Numbered from the stretch's first letter, positions 1-6,659 are shown. The stretch: 10,157 nucleotides of DNA from Phycisphaerales bacterium (GCA_007125255.1 SLDM01000204.1:1-10157), one strand, 5' to 3'. The notes: generated from the letters alone by a model not told the origin. Program-made: numbers and translations.

Positions 1-510
1 ACCAAAGAAGTGCCGGGCGCGTTCGATCAGATCGGGGTACGCCTCGCCTTCCAGCACCTTCAGCGCGATCATCCCGCCGGGCTGGAGCAGTTCGCCGCAA
101 CGATCGATGACGGCGTGGCAGAGCCGCACCGAACCGTGGTGGTCGATCGTGCGATCGCCGGTCGTGGAGGGCGCCATGTCCGAGAGTACGACCCCGAACG
201 CATCAATCCCGCCCAGCAGTTCGCTGGCCTCCATCGTCGTGAAGTCACCTTCGATCAGGCGCACCTGCTGCGGGAGGCCGGCGGGGTCAATCGGCTTCAG
301 GTCGACGCCCACGACCCTGCCGTTCGGTCCGACGCGCTCCGCCGCCACCTGGAGCCAGCTCCCCGGTGCCGCGCCGCAGTCGAGGACGGCGTCCCCCCGT
401 TTCAACAGGTGACGCCGATCATCGATCTCGATGAGTTTGTACGCTGCCCGCGACCGGTAGCCCTCACGTTTGGCTTCACGAAAGAAATGGTCGTGCAGTT
501 CGCGGGGCAT
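1..510 (-). CDS. rlmE: RlmE/FtsJ 23S rRNA (uridine-2'-O)-methyltransferase, 3' end cut by window
   Basis: SAM-dependent methyltransferase that, in the RlmE/FtsJ family, 2'-O-methylates a uridine in the A-loop of 23S rRNA in the large subunit. The first 170 residues are visible; the C-terminus lies beyond the left edge. The SAM-binding loop is VLDCGAAPGSW (residues 42-52). An acidic VVGVD strand end follows at 66-70, then DMAPSTTG at 111-118 and LKVLEGE at 150-156. Lys25 (in RSRAAYKL), Asp111 and Lys151 match the K-D-K part of the family's K-D-K-E catalytic set; the last Glu would be off-window. The N-terminus lacks the roughly 10 extra residues of the E. coli protein. The ATG at 510 has no clear Shine-Dalgarno; a TTG five codons upstream overlaps the stop of the preceding lipoprotein gene. 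The 10-nt gap implies cotranscription and perhaps translational coupling with that gene. The family call is secure. Confidence 0.95.
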   Translation of the reverse strand, partial: MPRELHDHFFREAKREGYRSRAAYKLIEIDDRRHLLKRGDAVLDCGAAPGSWLQVAAERVGPNGRVVGVDLKPIDPAGLPQQVRLIEGDFTTMEASELLGGIDAFGVVLSDMAPSTTGDRTIDHHGSVRLCHAVIDRCGELLQPGGMIALKVLEGEAYPDLIERARHFFG

Positions 511-521
511 GATTCGGAGAT

Positions 522-1301
522 TCAATCGACGATCAAACGACCGACCTGTTCGGGATTGTCTACCACGGCGATGCGGATATCCGCGTGGGAGGTGCGGAGC
601 AGGACCGGGTTCTCCCCGTCGTTGAGCCGGCCGACCATGCGATGGGCGGAACTGCCCGCTTCCGCAACGTACTGGCCGTAGCGCACGCGCCGGATGATCT
701 GTCCGCCGATGGTTTCGGCATCAAACCGGCCGCGTGATTCGCCGCGCACGCGGTAGTCGATATCTCCGCCGCTGGTCACGATGCGCACCGGGCGGGTCAT
801 CGGACGGTTGGTGAGCACGCGAACGCCCTTCTCCGAGGTCCTCACATCGAGGCGGCCGGTAATGCCGCGGGCCTCGACGTACCCCTTGCGGGTGCGGATG
901 GTGACATGCTCGGCCTCGGGCAGGGTGATGCGGAGGTGAACCCGCTGGTAGTGCGCCTCCTCGTGGGTGGTGTGCGTGCGGATCCGGAGCCGGGGCCCCA
1001 TCTCGCCGCTGACCATTTCCACCTCGTAGTCGATCTCCTCGAGCGAAGCGCGGGCTTCATCCTCGCGCCATGAGCCGTGAACCGCTTCCTTGCGCGCCAC
1101 CACGCGAATGTCGCTGAATTTCTCCTTCGAAGCGTGGATGCGCACATCACCGCCAAAGGACTCGATATCGATCTCCACCGCGCCGGCCGGTTCGAAGACG
1201 ATCGGCTTGTCCTGCACGAACCGCGTCGTGCACCCGGTCAGCTGGCTCAGGACCAGCAGGGCAAAAAGCGTCAGGCAGCGGCGGGAGACGGATGAGCGCA
1301 T
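522..1301 (-). CDS. Secreted lipoprotein, DUF4097-like beta-repeat domain
   Basis: A 259-residue exported lipoprotein of unknown function. The N-terminus has a basic region (RSSVSRR), a hydrophobic stretch (LTLFALLVLSQ) and a lipobox LTGC with the lipidated Cys at 24. The residue at +2 is Thr, so no Asp retention signal is present. The rest is polar and beta-rich with many short alternating strands (IDIESFGGDVRI, VTIRTRKGYVEA, VRIVTSGGDIDYRV, FDAETIGGQI, VLLRTSHADIRI). This repeating 'strand, G-G/D, strand' layout resembles DUF4097/DUF4098 beta-helix adhesin-like domains; that assignment is by eye. No catalytic motif is seen. The ATG at 1301 is preceded by GAGG about 10 nt upstream. It is the first gene of a pair with rlmE and is divergent from the esterase gene. 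The pairing with rlmE does not reveal a role. Confidence 0.85.
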   Translation of the reverse strand: MRSSVSRRCLTLFALLVLSQLTGCTTRFVQDKPIVFEPAGAVEIDIESFGGDVRIHASKEKFSDIRVVARKEAVHGSWREDEARASLEEIDYEVEMVSGEMGPRLRIRTHTTHEEAHYQRVHLRITLPEAEHVTIRTRKGYVEARGITGRLDVRTSEKGVRVLTNRPMTRPVRIVTSGGDIDYRVRGESRGRFDAETIGGQIIRRVRYGQYVAEAGSSAHRMVGRLNDGENPVLLRTSHADIRIAVVDNPEQVGRLIVD

Positions 1302-1603
1302 GATGGTGAAACCTCAGAGCGTTCCGGTGATCGGCGGCCGATGAGCAGGAACTGTTTCCCTACCGGCCGGAGAGAAAGCGTATCGGCTGCCGGTCCGCAT
1401 GACACGAGCTGGTCCGGGCACCGGCGCCACGAGCATTGTATCGGACCATACATCCGGTGCCGGCCGGGCGGCGGTTGCCGGCCGGACGGGTCTTGCGGAT
1501 CACTCGGGTCATCGGGCGACCGAAAGCAAGCGGACCGGTAGAATCCCCGTCCGCGGAAAAAGCTGATTCCGCCAGGCCATCCATCCATTCGGGAGAGAAT
1601 CCT
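1302..1603. other. Divergent intergenic region between lipoprotein and esterase genes
   Basis: This 302-bp spacer should carry the promoters of both divergent genes. No convincing -35/-10 pair is visible. A TACAAT hexamer on the minus strand (1435-1440) could be a -10 box for the lipoprotein operon, and TAGAAT at 1539-1544 could serve the esterase, but neither has a good -35. The palindrome CCGGCCGG occurs three times (1363-1370, 1460-1467, 1478-1485). The last two copies can pair as an 8-bp stem with a 10-nt loop. No gene is seen here: the esterase frame stays open upstream to 1436, but that stretch lacks coding character. Confidence 0.6.
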
Positions 1604-3160
1604 ATGTTGCGCGCACCGACCGTCCTGCTGCTGACTCTGCTCGTGCTTGCCGCCACCGCCCGGTCCGATCAGTACGTGGTCACACTCGATTCGGACCTGG
1701 AGGTCCAACCCCGCGACGGCCGCGTGATCCTCTTCTGGATCACGGAAAGCGGGCGGATGTGGGATCGCCGGCAACCGATGAACGCGCCGTTCTACGAGTC
1801 TCCCCAGCCGGTCGCGTCGATCGCGGTCAAGCAGTTCGGCCCCGGGGATTCGGTCACGATCGATGACAACGTCTTTGTCTTTCCCCGCCCGCTGCGCGAG
1901 ATGAGCGGCCGGGTGCGCGTGCAGGCGGTCTTCGATCACGATGAGACCGAGCGATCGCACGAGCAGGGGCCGGGGAACCTCTCCAGCGAGGTGATGGCGG
2001 TTGAGCTCTCGCCGGAGCGCGAGGACCGGTTTGAACTGACCCTGACGAACGTGATCGAAGGTCCATCGCTGCCGGAGGAGCGGGAGAACCTGAAGTGGGT
2101 GGAGCGGCGAAGCGATCTGCTGAGCGAGTTCTACGGCCGGGATGTCTACCACCGGGCGGGCGTCGCCCTGCCGCCGGGTTACGCCGATGACGATCGCGCA
2201 GAGGAGTCGTGGCCGGCCCAGTACGTGATTCCCGGCTTCGGCGGGCGGCAGGAGACGGCCCGGCAGTACGCCACGACGTACGGTTCGCGCGCCGCCGCTT
2301 CGCTGGTGCCGCTCTTCGTGACGATCGTGCTTGACCCCGAGTCACCGCTCGGCCACCACGGCTTCGTCGACTCGGAGAACCACGGTCCGCGCGGCACCGC
2401 GCTGGTCGAGGAGTTCATCCCCTATCTCGAGTCGCGGTTTCGTCTCGTTCCGGAGACCGAGGCGCGCGTCGTGACCGGACACTCCTCCGGCGGATGGAGC
2501 AGTCTCTGGCTGCAGCTCAACTGGCCGGAGGTCTTCGGCGCCTGCTGGTCGAGCGCTCCGGACCCGATTGATTTCTCCGCCTTTCAGAAGACCAATCTGT
2601 ACGAAGACGAGAGGATGTACCTCATGCCGAACGGCGAGGAGACCCCGTCCTACCGCATGCGTTCGCGCGACGGCGGGGAGGTGGTGGCGATGACCGTTCG
2701 GCAGGAAGTCCTCGTGGAGTACGCGATCCATCCGGAGGGCGGATCGGGTCAGCAGTGGGATACGTGGATGGCGATGTTCTCGCCGCGCGATACTGAAACC
2801 GGCTTCCCGAAGCGGATGTTCGATCCGGAGACCGGGCGGATCGACCGGGAGGTTGTCGAAAACTGGAAGCAGTTCGATCTCACGCGCCGAGTGCGCGAGG
2901 ACTGGGACCGGTACGGTCCGATCGTGACCGGGCGCGTGCGGCTGGTCTGTGGAGCGCGGGACTGTTACTACCTGAACCGCGCGGTCGACCGCTTTGCGGC
3001 GATGGTCGAAGAGCTTGACGACGGTGAACGCCGGCCGGGCTACATCCACATGCACCCGTGGGCGAACCACAACAACATCGTCGATCTGATGGCCCGGCGG
3101 TGGTACCCCGAACAGCGGGAGTACCTCAAACGGCACGGGTTGGACCGATCCGGGCGATAG
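1604..3160 (+). CDS. Secreted putative esterase, alpha/beta-hydrolase (Fes/esterase D type)
   Basis: A 518-residue exported hydrolase. The start is the ATG at 1604, preceded by GGGAGAG at a 6-nt spacing. It is followed by a signal peptide (LRAPTVLLLTLLVLAATARS, cleavage near residue 21); the open frame further upstream has no such features. Residues about 22-190 form a beta-rich region of unknown fold. The alpha/beta-hydrolase domain follows, with an oxyanion-type strand YVIPGFGG and the nucleophile elbow VTGHSSGG, giving Ser294 as the likely nucleophile. Asp453 (CGARDCYY) and a His in HMHPWANHNN (His484 or His489) are candidates for the rest of the triad. The layout fits the putative esterase family (PF00756-like: enterochelin esterases, feruloyl esterases, S-formylglutathione hydrolase). 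The substrate cannot be told; the signal peptide places the enzyme in the periplasm or outside. It is longer than typical family members because of the N-terminal region and an insert after the nucleophile. It stands alone on its strand, divergent from the lipoprotein operon. Confidence 0.85.
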   Translation: MLRAPTVLLLTLLVLAATARSDQYVVTLDSDLEVQPRDGRVILFWITESGRMWDRRQPMNAPFYESPQPVASIAVKQFGPGDSVTIDDNVFVFPRPLREMSGRVRVQAVFDHDETERSHEQGPGNLSSEVMAVELSPEREDRFELTLTNVIEGPSLPEERENLKWVERRSDLLSEFYGRDVYHRAGVALPPGYADDDRAEESWPAQYVIPGFGGRQETARQYATTYGSRAAASLVPLFVTIVLDPESPLGHHGFVDSENHGPRGTALVEEFIPYLESRFRLVPETEARVVTGHSSGGWSSLWLQLNWPEVFGACWSSAPDPIDFSAFQKTNLYEDERMYLMPNGEETPSYRMRSRDGGEVVAMTVRQEVLVEYAIHPEGGSGQQWDTWMAMFSPRDTETGFPKRMFDPETGRIDREVVENWKQFDLTRRVREDWDRYGPIVTGRVRLVCGARDCYYLNRAVDRFAAMVEELDDGERRPGYIHMHPWANHNNIVDLMARRWYPEQREYLKRHGLDRSGR

Positions 3161-3203
3161 GGGGGCGGACGGTCGGTGAGCGGCTTCGGGGGCCGGGGCT
3201 GAC

Positions 3204-3238
3204 TTTTCGGCCCGTTTTCAGGCCCGTTTTCGGGCCCG
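3204..3238 (+). repeat. Three tandem 11-12-bp TTTTC(N)GGCCCG units
   Basis: Three consecutive units, TTTTCGGCCCG (3204-3214), TTTTCAGGCCCG (3215-3226) and TTTTCGGGCCCG (3227-3238), differ only at the base after TTTTC and by one missing G. They lie 44 nt after the esterase stop and ahead of the hairpin region before the CBS gene. The function is unknown; they may be slippage-derived. Confidence 0.75.
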
Positions 3239-3252
3239 GTCTCGGGGGTGGC

Positions 3253-3327
3253 TCCGGGAACGCGCCTCGGGAAGGGGCCCGTGAGCGCGGTTCCCGGAAC
3301 GGGCGGTTTAACCGGCGCGGCTTTTTT
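3253..3327 (+). terminator. Overlapping alternative hairpins ending in a T6 tract (terminator or attenuator-like)
   Basis: Stem A pairs TCCGGGAACGCGC (3253-3265) with GCGCGGTTCCCGGA (3285-3298), 13 bp with one bulged G. The right arm of A can instead start stem B. In B, GCGC+GGTT (3285-3292) pairs with AACC+GCGC (3310-3318, one bulged G), enclosing an inner CCC/GGG stem (3293-3295 with 3301-3303) around a GGAAC loop. Stem B ends 3 nt before TTTTTT (3322-3327). The simplest reading is the esterase terminator. The mutually exclusive pairing also fits an attenuator for the CBS gene at 3372. Seen by eye; folding energies were not computed. Confidence 0.45.
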
Positions 3328-3371
3328 GTCGATAACCCCGGGACCTCCACCGGTTCGGAAAGGCGCCCGCG

Positions 3372-3809
3372 ATGTCGATGACGCTCGGAGAGATCATGAC
3401 CCGGGATGTGGTGACAGTCGATCTGGACGACACCCTCGAACGGGTGCGCGATATCTTCGACATGCACCACTTTCATCATGTGCTCGTGACCAGTGCCGGC
3501 CGCCTTGCCGGCGTGTTGTCCGATCGTGACCTCCTCAAGAACATCAGCCCTTTTATCGGCAACATCCGCATGGAGCGGACACAGGATCTCAACACGCTGA
3601 ACCGGCGCGTCCACCAGGTCATGCGCCGCCGTCCGATTGTCGGCACCAGCCAGATGTCCGTCCGGGATGCCGCGACCCTGGTGCTGGAAAGCGAAGTCTC
3701 CTGTCTGCCGGTGGTCAATCCCCGGCACGTTCCGATCGGGATCGTGACCTGGCGCGATCTGCTGCGGTACTGCCGGTTCTGCGACGAAACCGGCTGTGAG
3801 GCGGCGTAG
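3372..3809 (+). CDS. Two-CBS-domain protein with C-terminal cysteine cluster
   Basis: A 145-residue soluble protein made almost only of a tandem CBS pair (Bateman module), which in characterised proteins binds adenosine nucleotides and acts as a regulatory sensor. CBS1 spans about residues 4-56 (LGEIMTRDVVTVDLDDTLE ... HHFHHVLVTSAGRLAGVLSDRDLL). A linker containing SPFIGN and LNRRVHQ follows. CBS2 spans about 80-134 (VHQVMRRRPIVGTS ... SCLPVVNPRHVPIGIVTWRDLL). Both modules keep the G-[IV]-[VL]-[ST]-x-R-D-[LF] signature; CBS2 has TWRDLL. The tail carries Cys134, Cys137 and Cys142 (C-x2-C-x4-C). No effector domain is attached, so a partner protein is expected. The ATG at 3372 has GGAAAGG 8 nt upstream; a second ATG two codons on is possible. 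The threonine aldolase gene starts 55 nt downstream on the same strand, so the two may be cotranscribed. Confidence 0.92.
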   Translation: MSMTLGEIMTRDVVTVDLDDTLERVRDIFDMHHFHHVLVTSAGRLAGVLSDRDLLKNISPFIGNIRMERTQDLNTLNRRVHQVMRRRPIVGTSQMSVRDAATLVLESEVSCLPVVNPRHVPIGIVTWRDLLRYCRFCDETGCEAA

Positions 3810-3864
3810 GTGAACGTGCCGGCGGACTGTCGCCGGCTGCGCGACGCCGCTACGCTGGTTGGTC

Positions 3865-4947
3865 ATGCGCAGCTTTCGCAGTGATAACAACGCCGGCCTC
3901 TGCCCTGAAGCGCTCCGCGCGATCAACGCGGCCCACGAGACCGGTCACCAGGTCGGTTACGGTGATGATCAGGACACCCAGGCCGCGGTCGAAGCCTTCC
4001 GCAGCATCTTCGGACCCGATACTGCCGTCTTCTTCGTCGCCACCGGAACGGCGGCGAATACCCTCGCGATCGCGGCCCTGACCGAACCGTGGCAGCAGGT
4101 GATCTGCCACGGCAACAGCCATTACAACTTCGATGAATCGACCGCGCCGGAACGCATCACCCACTGCCGCATCAGTGTCGTCCGGACCGGCGAGACGAAA
4201 CTGAAGCCCGAGGATCTCCCCGCGGCCGCGATCGGTTCGCGCGGCGATGTCCACCATCCCCAGCCGGGCGTGGTGAGCATCTCCAACGCCACGGAGTTCG
4301 GAACGGTCTACCGCCCTGATGAAGTCCGGGCTCTGGCCGACCGCGCTCACGCCATGGGGTTCCGGATGCACATGGATGGGGCCCGCTTCGCCAATGCCGT
4401 GGCAGCGCTCGGCTGCGAACCGCGGGAACTCGTCCGGGATGTGGGCGTCGATGCGCTGAGCTTCGGTGGGACCAAGAACGGCCTGGCGTTCGGTGAGGCG
4501 GTTCTGTTCTTTCCCCAGGGCGACGGCGGGGTGCAGGAGAACGCGGTCCGCACCTTCCCCTTTCACCGTAAGGGCACCGGGCACCTGCTGAGCAAGCACC
4601 GTTTTGTCAGCGCACCCTTCGCCGCGACGCTGACGGATGGCGCCTGGCTGCGGCACGCCGGCCGCGCCAACGCCATGGCCCGGCGGCTCGCTTCCGGGCT
4701 GGAGCGTATCGGACTTGCCCCGGCCTTTCCCGTCGAGGCCAATGCCGTGTTCGTACGTCTGCCGGAGCGGGTCGATGCGAAGCTGCGCGAGCAGGGACAC
4801 GGCTACTACGCGTTTGAGAAACCCCGGCCCGACGGCACCGTCCTCGTGCGCCTGATGGCGAGCTTCGACAGCGCCGAAGCGGATGTCGATCGGTTTCTGA
4901 ACGCGGCGGCGGCGGCGGCGGAACCGGCCGGTCGCAGCGTCCGGTAG
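3865..4947 (+). CDS. ltaE: Low-specificity L-threonine aldolase (PLP-dependent)
   Basis: A fold-type I PLP enzyme of about 360 residues that in this family cleaves L-threonine or L-allo-threonine to glycine and acetaldehyde. The frame begins RSFRSDNNAG, the usual N-terminal motif. It then shows VGYGDDQDT, the phosphate-binding/ATGTAAN stretch (FFVATGTAANTLAI) and SHYNFDESTAPE with the ring-stacking His. HMDGARFANA holds Asp171 for the pyridine nitrogen, and SFGGTKNG holds the Schiff-base Lys204. The motif ISNATEFGTVY replaces the ENTHNG motif of E. coli LtaE, pointing to the shorter proteobacterial-type branch. The start is taken as ATG 3865; a TTG two codons upstream is possible, and neither has a strong ribosome site. 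Six alanine codons in a pure (GCG)6 run (4903-4920) give a poly-Ala tail, a possible slippage site. A related beta-eliminating activity on another amino acid cannot be excluded. Confidence 0.93.
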   Translation: MRSFRSDNNAGLCPEALRAINAAHETGHQVGYGDDQDTQAAVEAFRSIFGPDTAVFFVATGTAANTLAIAALTEPWQQVICHGNSHYNFDESTAPERITHCRISVVRTGETKLKPEDLPAAAIGSRGDVHHPQPGVVSISNATEFGTVYRPDEVRALADRAHAMGFRMHMDGARFANAVAALGCEPRELVRDVGVDALSFGGTKNGLAFGEAVLFFPQGDGGVQENAVRTFPFHRKGTGHLLSKHRFVSAPFAATLTDGAWLRHAGRANAMARRLASGLERIGLAPAFPVEANAVFVRLPERVDAKLREQGHGYYAFEKPRPDGTVLVRLMASFDSAEADVDRFLNAAAAAAEPAGRSVR

Positions 4948-4951
4948 CGCG

Positions 4952-4996
4952 CGGCAATTGAGCGATAACTCTCTCATTTGACGGCAATTGCGTCAA
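4952..4996. promoter_or_regulatory. Operator-like pair of CGGCAATTG boxes with overlapping TTGACG/CGTCAA palindrome
   Basis: The 9-mer CGGCAATTG occurs at 4952-4960 and again at 4982-4990, exactly 30 bp apart (about three helical turns). The second copy lies inside TTGACG-N7-CGTCAA (4978-4996), an exact 6-bp inverted repeat. The element starts 5 nt after the aldolase stop and about 120 nt before the HTH-receiver gene. It looks like a binding site for a dimeric regulator, perhaps the downstream HTH protein itself. TTGACG resembles a -35 box, but no -10 lies at the right spacing. Confidence 0.4.
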
Positions 4997-5060
4997 TTTC
5001 CCCGCCGCCTCCGGCCCGGGGCTGAATCACTCCGCGCATTGATCCGATCCTGCAGGTGCG

Positions 5061-5098
5061 GCGGAGCCATAGGGATCTCCGCTCCGAGGCGGTGGCTC
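5061..5098 (+). promoter_or_regulatory. Structured leader with alternative hairpins before the HTH-receiver gene
   Basis: Two exclusive pairings use the same left bases. One is GCGGAG (5061-5066) with CTCCGC (5077-5082). The other is a longer stem, GAGCCA (5064-5069) with TGGCTC (5093-5098), continued by CCGC/GCGG (5079-5082 with 5089-5092) and leaving a 9-nt left bulge. It ends 16 nt before the start codon and just ahead of the GAGGA ribosome site (5104-5108). It could affect translation. It matches no riboswitch consensus I know. Confidence 0.35.
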
Positions 5099-5114
5099 TT
5101 ACGCGAGGATTGCG

Positions 5115-5696
5115 ATGAACCAGCACGAGAAAGATGTTCTGACAACCGGTGAGGTCGCGAAGATCTGCAATGTCGCTTCGCGAACCGTCAGCAAATGGTT
5201 CGATTCCGGGCAGCTCAAGGGTTACCGCATTCCCGGATCGAAGGATCGACGCATCCCCGTGGCCAACCTCATGAAGTTCATGAAAAGTCACGGTATTCCC
5301 ATGGACGGTCTGATGACCGGCACCACGCGCGTGCTGATCGTCGATGGTGATGAGGAAGTCACCAACACCCTGCGCGAGATTCTCCGGGAACAGACCAACT
5401 ACGATGTTCACATCTGCAACAGCATTTTCGCCGCCGGTGTGGAGTGCGAACGGTATCGCCCGCACGTGATGCTCTTTGATGTGCACCTCACCGAGTCCGA
5501 CGCCCGCGCGATCTGCAAGACGCTGCGCCAGAACGACGACCTCGCCATCGTCAAGGTGATCGCCACCACCGGCAAGCTCACCGACGGCCAGATGATGCAG
5601 CTCAAGCAGCACGGTTTCGACGGCGTGCTCAAGAAGCCCTTCAGCGTGCGCCAGGTGATCGACTCGATCGAGCAGGCCCACGCGGTGGTTTACTGA
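5115..5696 (+). CDS. HTH (excisionase/MerR-like)-receiver domain regulator
   Basis: A 193-residue cytoplasmic regulator with reversed architecture: DNA-binding domain first, receiver second. Residues about 9-60 form an HTH_17/excisionase-type winged helix (TTGEVAKICNVASRTVSKWFD, then the wing GYRIPGSKDRRIP and the strand-helix VANLMKFMKSHG). Residues about 71-190 are a response-regulator receiver. The phosphoacceptor is Asp122 (HVMLFDVHL), the switch Thr is Thr152 (VIATTG) and the conserved Lys is Lys174 (LKKPF). The acidic pocket reads VDGDE, so the second of the two usual acids is Gly78 while Asp77 and Asp79 are present. This may weaken Mg2+ binding. ATG 5115 has GAGGA at a 6-nt spacing. 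No kinase gene lies nearby, so its input is orphan. A strong terminator follows at 5772, making this probably a single-gene or last-gene transcript. The target is unknown; autoregulation through the upstream palindrome is possible. Confidence 0.92.
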   Translation: MNQHEKDVLTTGEVAKICNVASRTVSKWFDSGQLKGYRIPGSKDRRIPVANLMKFMKSHGIPMDGLMTGTTRVLIVDGDEEVTNTLREILREQTNYDVHICNSIFAAGVECERYRPHVMLFDVHLTESDARAICKTLRQNDDLAIVKVIATTGKLTDGQMMQLKQHGFDGVLKKPFSVRQVIDSIEQAHAVVY

Positions 5697-5771
5697 TCCT
5701 TCTCTTCCGGGGCCGCGCCACCGCGCCGCCCGGACGACCGGTCATTTCGAGAAAAACGCGCCCACCCAGAG

Positions 5772-5805
5772 TGACCCGGCGGGAGAACGCCGGGTCAGAT
5801 TTTTT
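5772..5805 (+). terminator. Rho-independent terminator of the HTH-receiver gene
   Basis: A perfect 10-bp stem pairs TGACCCGGCG (5772-5781) with CGCCGGGTCA (5788-5797) around a GGAGAA loop. TTTTTT follows at 5800-5805. Outer bases CCCAC (5761-5765) and GTGGG (5806-5810) can pair as well. It lies 75 nt after the regulator's stop codon. Confidence 0.93.
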
Positions 5806-6357
5806 GTGGGTCCTCAGGGAATCGTGTGGGTGAAGAGTGACCTTGGCAGCTTTTTGGGGCGGGCTTCGACGCCAGCCCCCCGATCCTGAAGACAAGTCCC
5901 CCCGAAAGGGCTCGTGGGCCGAGTGACGAGGGTAATGTCTGTGAGGAGTTGCGGTACATGCCCCGTTTTCTCTGAATGACGCCGAGGGCACGTGACGCGA
6001 GCCATGGCGGCCGGGTCGGTCTGGGGGGGTGGGAGACGAGCACCGGAAGCGTCGACGGTCGTGTGTGACTTAGTGCCGCTCCGGACGTACTGCAATTGCT
6101 CTTCGCGCACCGCCCGCCCCAACTGCTGCGGGGCCGGAGCGCAGTCTGGGGCCCCGCAGAGCCCCCCGTCATGGCGGTCAGGCGTACGTCATGCCGATCA
6201 GCGGGAACGACCATGTCAGGACGCCCGCCGTCGTTCCGGCCAACGAGGACGGCCCACACAGATTCCCGAAGCCCGAGAAAAAATCGAACAGAGGGCGCAT
6301 GAACTTATTCTGCCGGAGTATCAGTCGCGTATGGGCGTACGGGTTGGATCCATCGGA

Positions 6358-6659
6358 ACCGGCTCCCGAAAAAAACATGCTCTTCTGAAGGTTGTGCGGA
6401 GAGCCGGTGGGTGCCTCACATCATCACTCCCCGAGGGGCGTGATGTGTGTGGCGAGGAAGTTGAATCACGGTCTCTTCTGACGGCACACAGCACCCTGAC
6501 GGGATGCTGTGTGGCACCCGGCGCGCCGAGGCCCACCATGGGCGCCACCAACAGTTCCGGTGCCGAGAGCGGGTGCCCGGCCGCGAACGGCCGCAAACGA
6601 CTCCATAACACCCCCATGCAGCCGTACTGGCGGTACGGCGGGGCGGCGGGGACCCCGCC
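6358..6659 (+). ncRNA. Candidate structured RNA: six hairpins within 300 nt
   Basis: H1 pairs ACCGGCTC+CCG (6358-6368) with CGG-A-GAGCCGGT (6397-6408). H2 pairs CACA-CATCAC-CCCC (6417-6432) with GGGG-GTGATG-TGTG (6435-6449), allowing one bulge and one mismatch. H3 pairs CACACAGCA-CCC (6485-6496) with GGG-A-TGCTGTGTG (6501-6513) around a TGAC loop. H4 is CGGCCG-CGAA-CGGCCG (6578-6593). H5 is GCCGTAC-TGGCG-GTACGGC (6621-6639). H6 is an inverted repeat, GGCGGGG-A-CCCCGCC (6645-6659), which as a hairpin has a 5-nt loop. The strand is arbitrary: each stem also folds on the minus strand, and plus is chosen because the next gene is on plus. No known RNA family was matched. Confidence 0.3.

Noticed and set aside
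10..681. 223-codon plus-strand frame at the left edge
   Set aside because: It is antisense to rlmE and the lipoprotein tail, both clear by motif.
1436..1603. N-terminal extension of the esterase to an upstream ATG
   Set aside because: It would bury the signal peptide 56 residues inside the protein. The ATG at 1604 has a good ribosome site and begins the signal peptide.
3850..4977. 375-codon minus-strand frame opposite the threonine aldolase
   Set aside because: The aldolase on the plus strand has Lys204, Asp171 and all family motifs; the antisense product is motif-free.
5055..5104. Cyclic-di-GMP riboswitch upstream of the HTH-receiver gene
   Set aside because: The leader is structured but lacks the conserved GEMM core elements and tetraloop receptor.
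5851..5879. Minus-strand terminator at TTTTT plus the GGGGC hairpin
   Set aside because: The T run precedes the stem on plus, and on minus the stem is followed by A residues, so it terminates neither strand.
6178..6378. Small 66-residue minus-strand frame with a hydrophobic C-terminus
   Set aside because: It has a weak AGAAGAG-like ribosome site but no homology I recognise, mixed codon use, and overlaps the hairpin region. It is not supportable as a gene.
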